In this document: in pieces, positions 59,701 to 64,000 of the stretch
Layout: each line of letters starts with the position of its first letter
Position numbering within the stretch: position 1 is the first letter of the stretch
Assembly (NCBI GenBank): GCA_016584305.1
Contig: JACEEZ010024150.1
Coordinates: 62,001-126,000, forward strand
Source: Chionoecetes opilio
Lineage: Eukaryota; Arthropoda; Malacostraca; Decapoda; Majidae
DNA: 64,000 bases
Direction of reading: 5' to 3'
Position numbers and translations under genes: made by a program
Notes under the pieces: model-generated
The model's database searches: none
What the model saw: the letters and a program-made list of their open reading frames with translations, nothing else
What the model was told of the DNA's origin: nothing

Positions 59701-62270
59701 CGATGGAACTTTCTAAAATAGCAATTTAATGCAAATTATCGCCTCGAGTAGCAAAGTTTAATATATTTTTTACATGTATATTGTGGCATGTAAATTGGGG
59801 CGATGTTAAACATGTTTTCTAAGACAGTACTGCTGCGTCTGGCAAACACTTGTCAAAATACAATAAGCAATGCCTTGGAAAAACGAAGAATAAAGAATGC
59901 CGAAATCGGCTTGTTGGTGCGACAATGTAGGTTATAATTGTGGAGGCGACACGCCGCGGCGGGGAGTGGTGGGCGGGAAGATTGTGGCGGGGAAGTTTGA
60001 AATCAAAACATTGCTGCTTCACGCGTCGACTCATTGCACTTCCAGGCTTTCTATCTGATTGATACACAATAATAACAGGAAAATATGACTGCCTAGGTAT
60101 AGATAAATTCTAAACATTCGTTATTGACTATATAATATCATGGAGTAGCATTTACCTCGCCTCCTCAAACTATAACCTGCTTGGTTATTGGTTATTTACA
60201 ATGTTTTACAGAATCAAGCTTCTATACAATAATATAGAAGAAAATCGTTCTTAATATTATACTTTTGTGTTTTAAGTGCAGGGGGAATAAGCCCATATTT
60301 TTTTTTCCAGTAGACCAACTTATATTCAAAAAGTGAGTTAAAAAACTGCAGCGACCCCTGGCATTTGGGTTCCAGTTCTCTCCAAAATTCCAATGATCTA
60401 AAAACTGGGAAGAAATGCCAGTGGTCGCTGGCAGTTTTAACTAAAAAAGGTTGGTCTACTGTTTTTTGGCTCCGTGACTAATATTTTTCATAAATTAATT
60501 TCGCGATAAACATTGATGCACCGCATCTGAATACCAAAAAATATAGTTCTCTGTTGTTCTACTAATTATATGGATGACATGCATTACGATGGAACGTTAT
60601 AAATAGCAATTTAATGCAAATTACTCCCCTCGAGTAGCAAAGCTTAATATATTTTTTACATGTATATTTGTGGCATGTAAAATTTGGGCGATGTTCACAC
60701 TGTTTTTCAAGACAGTACTGCTGCGTCTGGCAACCACTTGTCAAAATACAATAAGCAATGCCTTGGAAAAAAAACGAAGAATAGAGAATGCCAAAATCGG
60801 CTTGTTGCTGCGACAATGTAGGTTATAATTGTGGAGGCGACACGCCGCGGCGGGGAGTGGTGGGGGGGAAAGGGATTGTGGCGAGAAGTTTGAATCAAAA
60901 CATTGAGCTTCACGCGTCGACTCATTGCACTTCCAGGCTTTCTATCTGATTGATACACAATAATAACAGGAAAATATGACTGCCTAGGTATAGATAATTT
61001 AAATATTCGTTATTGACTATATAATATCATGGAGTAGCATTTACCTCGCCTCCTCAACTATAACCTGCTTGGTTATTTGGTTAATACAATGTTTTACAGA
61101 ATCAAGCTTCTATACAATATACATATAGAAGAAAACGTTCTTAATATTATATTTTTGTGTTTAAGTGCAGTGGAATAAGCCCATATTTTGTTTTCCAGTG
61201 GGACCAATTTATTATAAAAAAAAGTGAGTTAAAACTGCCAGCGACCCTGGCATTTTGGGTTCCAGTTCTCTCGAATTCCAATGATCTGAAACTCGAGAAA
61301 TGCCAGTGGTCGCTGGCATTTTTAAAACTCAAAGGTTGGTTCTACTGTGTTTTGGCTCCGCGAATAATATTTTTCATAAATTAATTTCGCGATAAACATT
61401 GATGCACCGCATCTGAATACAAAAAATATAGTTCTTCTGTTGTTCTACTAATTATAGGGAAAGACTTTGCATTACGAGGGAAAACGTTCTATAATAGCAA
61501 TTTAATGCAAATTACTCGCCTCGGGGTACAAAGCTTAATATATTTTTACATGTATATTGTGGCATGTAAAATTTGGGCGATGTTCACACTGTTTTCTAAG
61601 ACAGTACTGCTGCGTCTGGCAAACGCTTGTCAAAATACAATAAGCAATGCCTTGGAAAACGAAGAATAAGAATGCCGAAATGGGCCCTTGTTGCTGCGAC
61701 AATGTAGGTTATAATTGTGGAGGCGACACGCCGCGGCGGGGAGTGGGGGCGGGGAGATTGTGGCGGAAGATTGAATCAAAACATTACGATTAACACGTCG
61801 ATTCATTGCACTTCAGGTTTTTTCTATCTGATTGATACATAATAATAACAGGAAAATATGACTGCCTAGGTATAGATAGCTTCTAAACATTCGTTATTGA
61901 CTAAAAAATATCATAGAGTAGCATTACCTCGCCTCCTCAACTATAACCTCCTTGGTTATTGGTTATATACAATGTTTTACAGAATCAGGCTTCTATAACA
62001 ATATACATATAGAAGAAAATCGTTCTTAATATTATACCTATGTGTTTTAAGTGCAGTGGAATAAGCCCATATTTTGTTTTCCAGTAGACCAACTTATTAT
62101 CAAAAAAGTGAGTTAAAACTGCCAGCGACCCCTGGCATTTCGAGTTCCAGTTCTCTCGAATTGGCTAACTCTACAGATTTTTTCTCAGATATATACCCAA
62201 GTCTACAGATTTCTACAGGTATTTTGCCCGAGTTTCTCAGATTTATATGAATTTTGTCTGGCAACATTGA
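56777..62270. mobile_element. Possible transposon enclosing the satellite array
   Basis: CAGTGATGCCAGATCTACAG at 56777 is mirrored by CTGGCAACATTG ending at about 62270, with ATCTACAGAT / TCTACAGATTT words inside both edges. The match is loose, so either an older MITE was split by the array or the resemblance is partly chance. Confidence 0.4.
56857..62162. repeat. Six-unit satellite of about 883 bp
   Basis: The landmark AATTCCAATGA (last copy partial) occurs near 56857, 57740, 58627, 59503, 60386, 61274 and 62159, giving periods of 883, 887, 876, 883, 888 and 885. Each unit is bounded by inverted repeats of about 65 bp: it begins AACTCGAGAAATGCCAGTGG and ends with CTGCCAGCGACC, CTGGCATTT and GAGTTCC. 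Every junction therefore forms a hairpin. Units also share GATTGATACACAATAATAAC, a G-rich GCCGCGGCGGGG patch and CCGCATCTGAATACCAAAAA. Minus-strand frames of 60-108 codons recur between units but are broken differently by indels, so no conserved protein is supported. Confidence 0.92.
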
Positions 62271-62463
62271 TGGGCCCATCTTAGGCCAGCTGCCATACGT
62301 ACGAAGTATATTGTCTGGTGAAGCAATCACATAGGCGAGAGCTGTTTAAAGTTCCTCAGGAAGGCACATGTGAGGCGGAGGATCTACTGTTTCCTTCCGA
62401 GGCCTGGCAAGGCCTCCAGTGGCCAGATCTTCGGTGTTCTAGACCTTGTAGTCCAGCGGATAT

Positions 62464-62594
62464 GTGCAAAACCCTGCATTTTTTAGTAATAACATCCAAA
62501 CTTGGTACAGTGTTAAAAGATGCATATCCAACAAAAACTGGATATGGAGCCAACCAAATATAGCAATGGCGGCTATTTTGAAAAATGGCCGCCA
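62464..62594 (+). repeat. Terminus related to the PIN/CXC element TIR
   Basis: The order of words follows the 135-bp TIR at 1962-2096: GTGCA, GCATTTTTT, TCCAAACTTGG, GGATATGGAGCCA, and then GGCGGCTATTTTGAAAAATG with GGCCGCCA. Overall similarity is clear but far lower than between the two TIRs of the 9-kb element. Further GGCCGCC words occur at about 62755 and 62892. No coding sequence follows before the minisatellite. Confidence 0.55.
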
Positions 62595-63021
62595 CTAAAG
62601 GCATTTTTCGTTATAAATCAGGAGTTATTTCACATGCAAGCATACGTTTTGTGCCTATATCCATGTTTTAATGGATAATAATTCCGATGGACATAAGCAT
62701 GTTGAGGTAAATTTCCAATCATTAAGGTTTCAGTAGTTATTTCGAGAAAAGATGGCCGCCAATCATTTTATTTTTTGTGAGAGAACATATTTGTGTGTCA
62801 ATTGTGTCAATACCATTGGGTTCATGGACAGATCATGCAATAAGAAATATAATGTGTTCCTATGATAGTTAAAGCCATATTTGGTGGTATAGAGGCCGCC
62901 AGTGATAGTTTAAAAGGGCAATTATTTTTTACGGGACAAAGATATAAGCTTCTAAGATTCGTATATACAACTATGGGAAATGAGAGATATATAAAGATCA
63001 TACACACATACATAATCATAT

Positions 63022-63030
<9 letters not shown>
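62595..63030. other. Gene-free stretch
   Basis: No frame of interest. Isolated GGCCGCCA motifs hint at subterminal sequence of the relic at 62464-62594. Confidence 0.4.
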
Positions 63031-63054
<24 letters not shown>

Positions 63055-64000
63055 TACACACACATACACACACACACACACACAAACACACATACACACA
63101 CGAATTCTCTCTCAAACACACACACACACTCATTCTCTCTCTCTCAAACACAAACACACACGCATTCTCTCTCAAACACAAACACACACACAAACACACA
63201 CACACACACCCACACACACACACGCATTCTCTCTCAAACACACACACACGCATTCTCTCTCTCAAACACACACACACGCATTCTCTCTCTCAAACACTCA
63301 CACACACACAAACACACACACGCAATCTCTCTCAAACACACACACAAGTATTCTCTCTCTCAAAACACACACACACACACACACACACAGCATTTTCTCT
63401 CTCAAACACACAAAACACACACACACGCATTCTCTCTCAAAACACACACACACACACACAAAACCAAAGCATTCTCTCTCAAACACACACACACACACAC
63501 ACGCATTCCTCTTCTCAAACACACACACACACGCATTATCTCTCTCAAACACACACACAAGACATTCTTTTTCTCAAACACATACACACGCATTCTCTCT
63601 CTCGAACACACACACACGCATTCTCTCTCTCAAACACTCACACACACACGCATTCTCTCTCAAAACACACCACAACGCATTTTCTCTCTCAAACCATCCC
63701 CACACAACACACACAAAACACACACAAAACACACACACACACATACACACACACACCACACACACACAAACACACATCTCTCTCAAACACACACACACGC
63801 ATTCTTCTCGCAAACACACACAAACGCATTCTCTCTCTCAAACACACAGAACACATTCTCTCTCTCAAACACACACACACACGCATTCTCTCTCAAAAAC
63901 ACACACACACACACACACACACGCATTCTCTCTCAAACACACACACACGCATTCTCTCTCTCAAACACACACACACGCATTCTCTCTCAAACACACGCAC
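63031..64000. repeat. CA/CT-rich minisatellite, continues past the window
   Basis: Units of about 26-40 bp of the form ACACACACACGCATTCTCTC followed by TCTCAAAC repeat to the last base, with variable (CA)n length. All frames here are Cys/Val-rich repeat artefacts. Confidence 0.95.

Noticed and set aside
57919..60958. A conserved small protein encoded by each 883-bp satellite unit
   Set aside because: Similar minus-strand frames recur, but indels shift them differently in nearly every unit, so selection for a protein is unlikely.
63031..64000. Regularly spaced repeats resembling a CRISPR array
   Set aside because: Units are CA/CT simple sequence with variable spacing and no distinct spacers, and the context is eukaryotic. 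It is a minisatellite.

Overview
The window is nuclear DNA from a eukaryote, most likely an arthropod and plausibly a decapod crustacean. The evidence is (TTAGG)n/(CCTAA)n telomere-type repeats, very long TA, GA and CA microsatellites, a tRNA-derived SINE, Ty3/Gypsy and CR1/Jockey-type retroelements, and many DNA transposons and MITEs. There are no operons, no prokaryotic signals and no intact host gene that I can support. Almost every stretch is mobile or tandemly repeated DNA, and most coding sequence is broken.

Layout, left side. 0-2 kb: unique sequence, a nested foldback repeat, a SINE and a TA microsatellite. 1.96-11.07 kb: a DNA-transposon-like element with 135-bp, about 97% identical terminal inverted repeats (TIRs). 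It carries one long decayed gene for a multidomain protein: two CxxC...YHxxC modules, a long conserved middle part, a PIN/FEN-like nuclease-type domain and a C-terminal tesmin/CXC cysteine-rich motif. Two solo LTRs of one retrotransposon family sit inside the gene, each with a perfect 4-bp target duplication (CGAT and CAGC). 11.14-12.46 kb: a 1.3-kb TIR element with a 3-bp duplication and two nested foldback elements.

Layout, middle. 12.88-20.26 kb and 40.65-48.80 kb are two copies, in opposite orientation, of a 7.4-8.2-kb repeat with CCCAGC termini. Both carry the same nested repeats, including an element holding telomere-type repeats and exon-like conserved blocks. Between them lie a Ty3/Gypsy retrotransposon with both LTRs on the minus strand (20.87-30.55 kb), a second Gypsy pol relic (32.5-35.9 kb), a second PIN-type transposon gene relic partly duplicated as an inverted repeat (36.0-37.7 kb) and a CR1-like LINE fragment (38.5-39.3 kb). 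From about 20.87 to 35.9 kb the base-level sequence is poor, with many homopolymer errors, so frames there cannot be trusted.

Layout, right side. 48.9-49.3 kb: GC-rich tandem repeat. 49.8-50.9 kb: a direct duplication whose second copy is strongly AT-shifted. 51.36-55.66 kb: matching transposon ends that enclose a 5'-truncated LINE and a pogo/Tigger-style MITE with an in-frame 153-bp tandem repeat. 56.05-56.67 kb: two MITEs with clear target duplications. 56.86-62.16 kb: six tandem units of about 883 bp that are themselves bounded by inverted repeats. 62.46-62.59 kb: a terminus related to the PIN-type element. 63.0-64.0 kb: a CA/CT minisatellite running off the window.

The most interesting system is the TIR-bounded PIN/CXC gene element. 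There are traces of up to three members in 64 kb. I cannot name its superfamily from sequence alone; the nuclease and cysteine-rich domains make an Academ-type (XPG-nuclease-bearing) DNA transposon a reasonable hypothesis.
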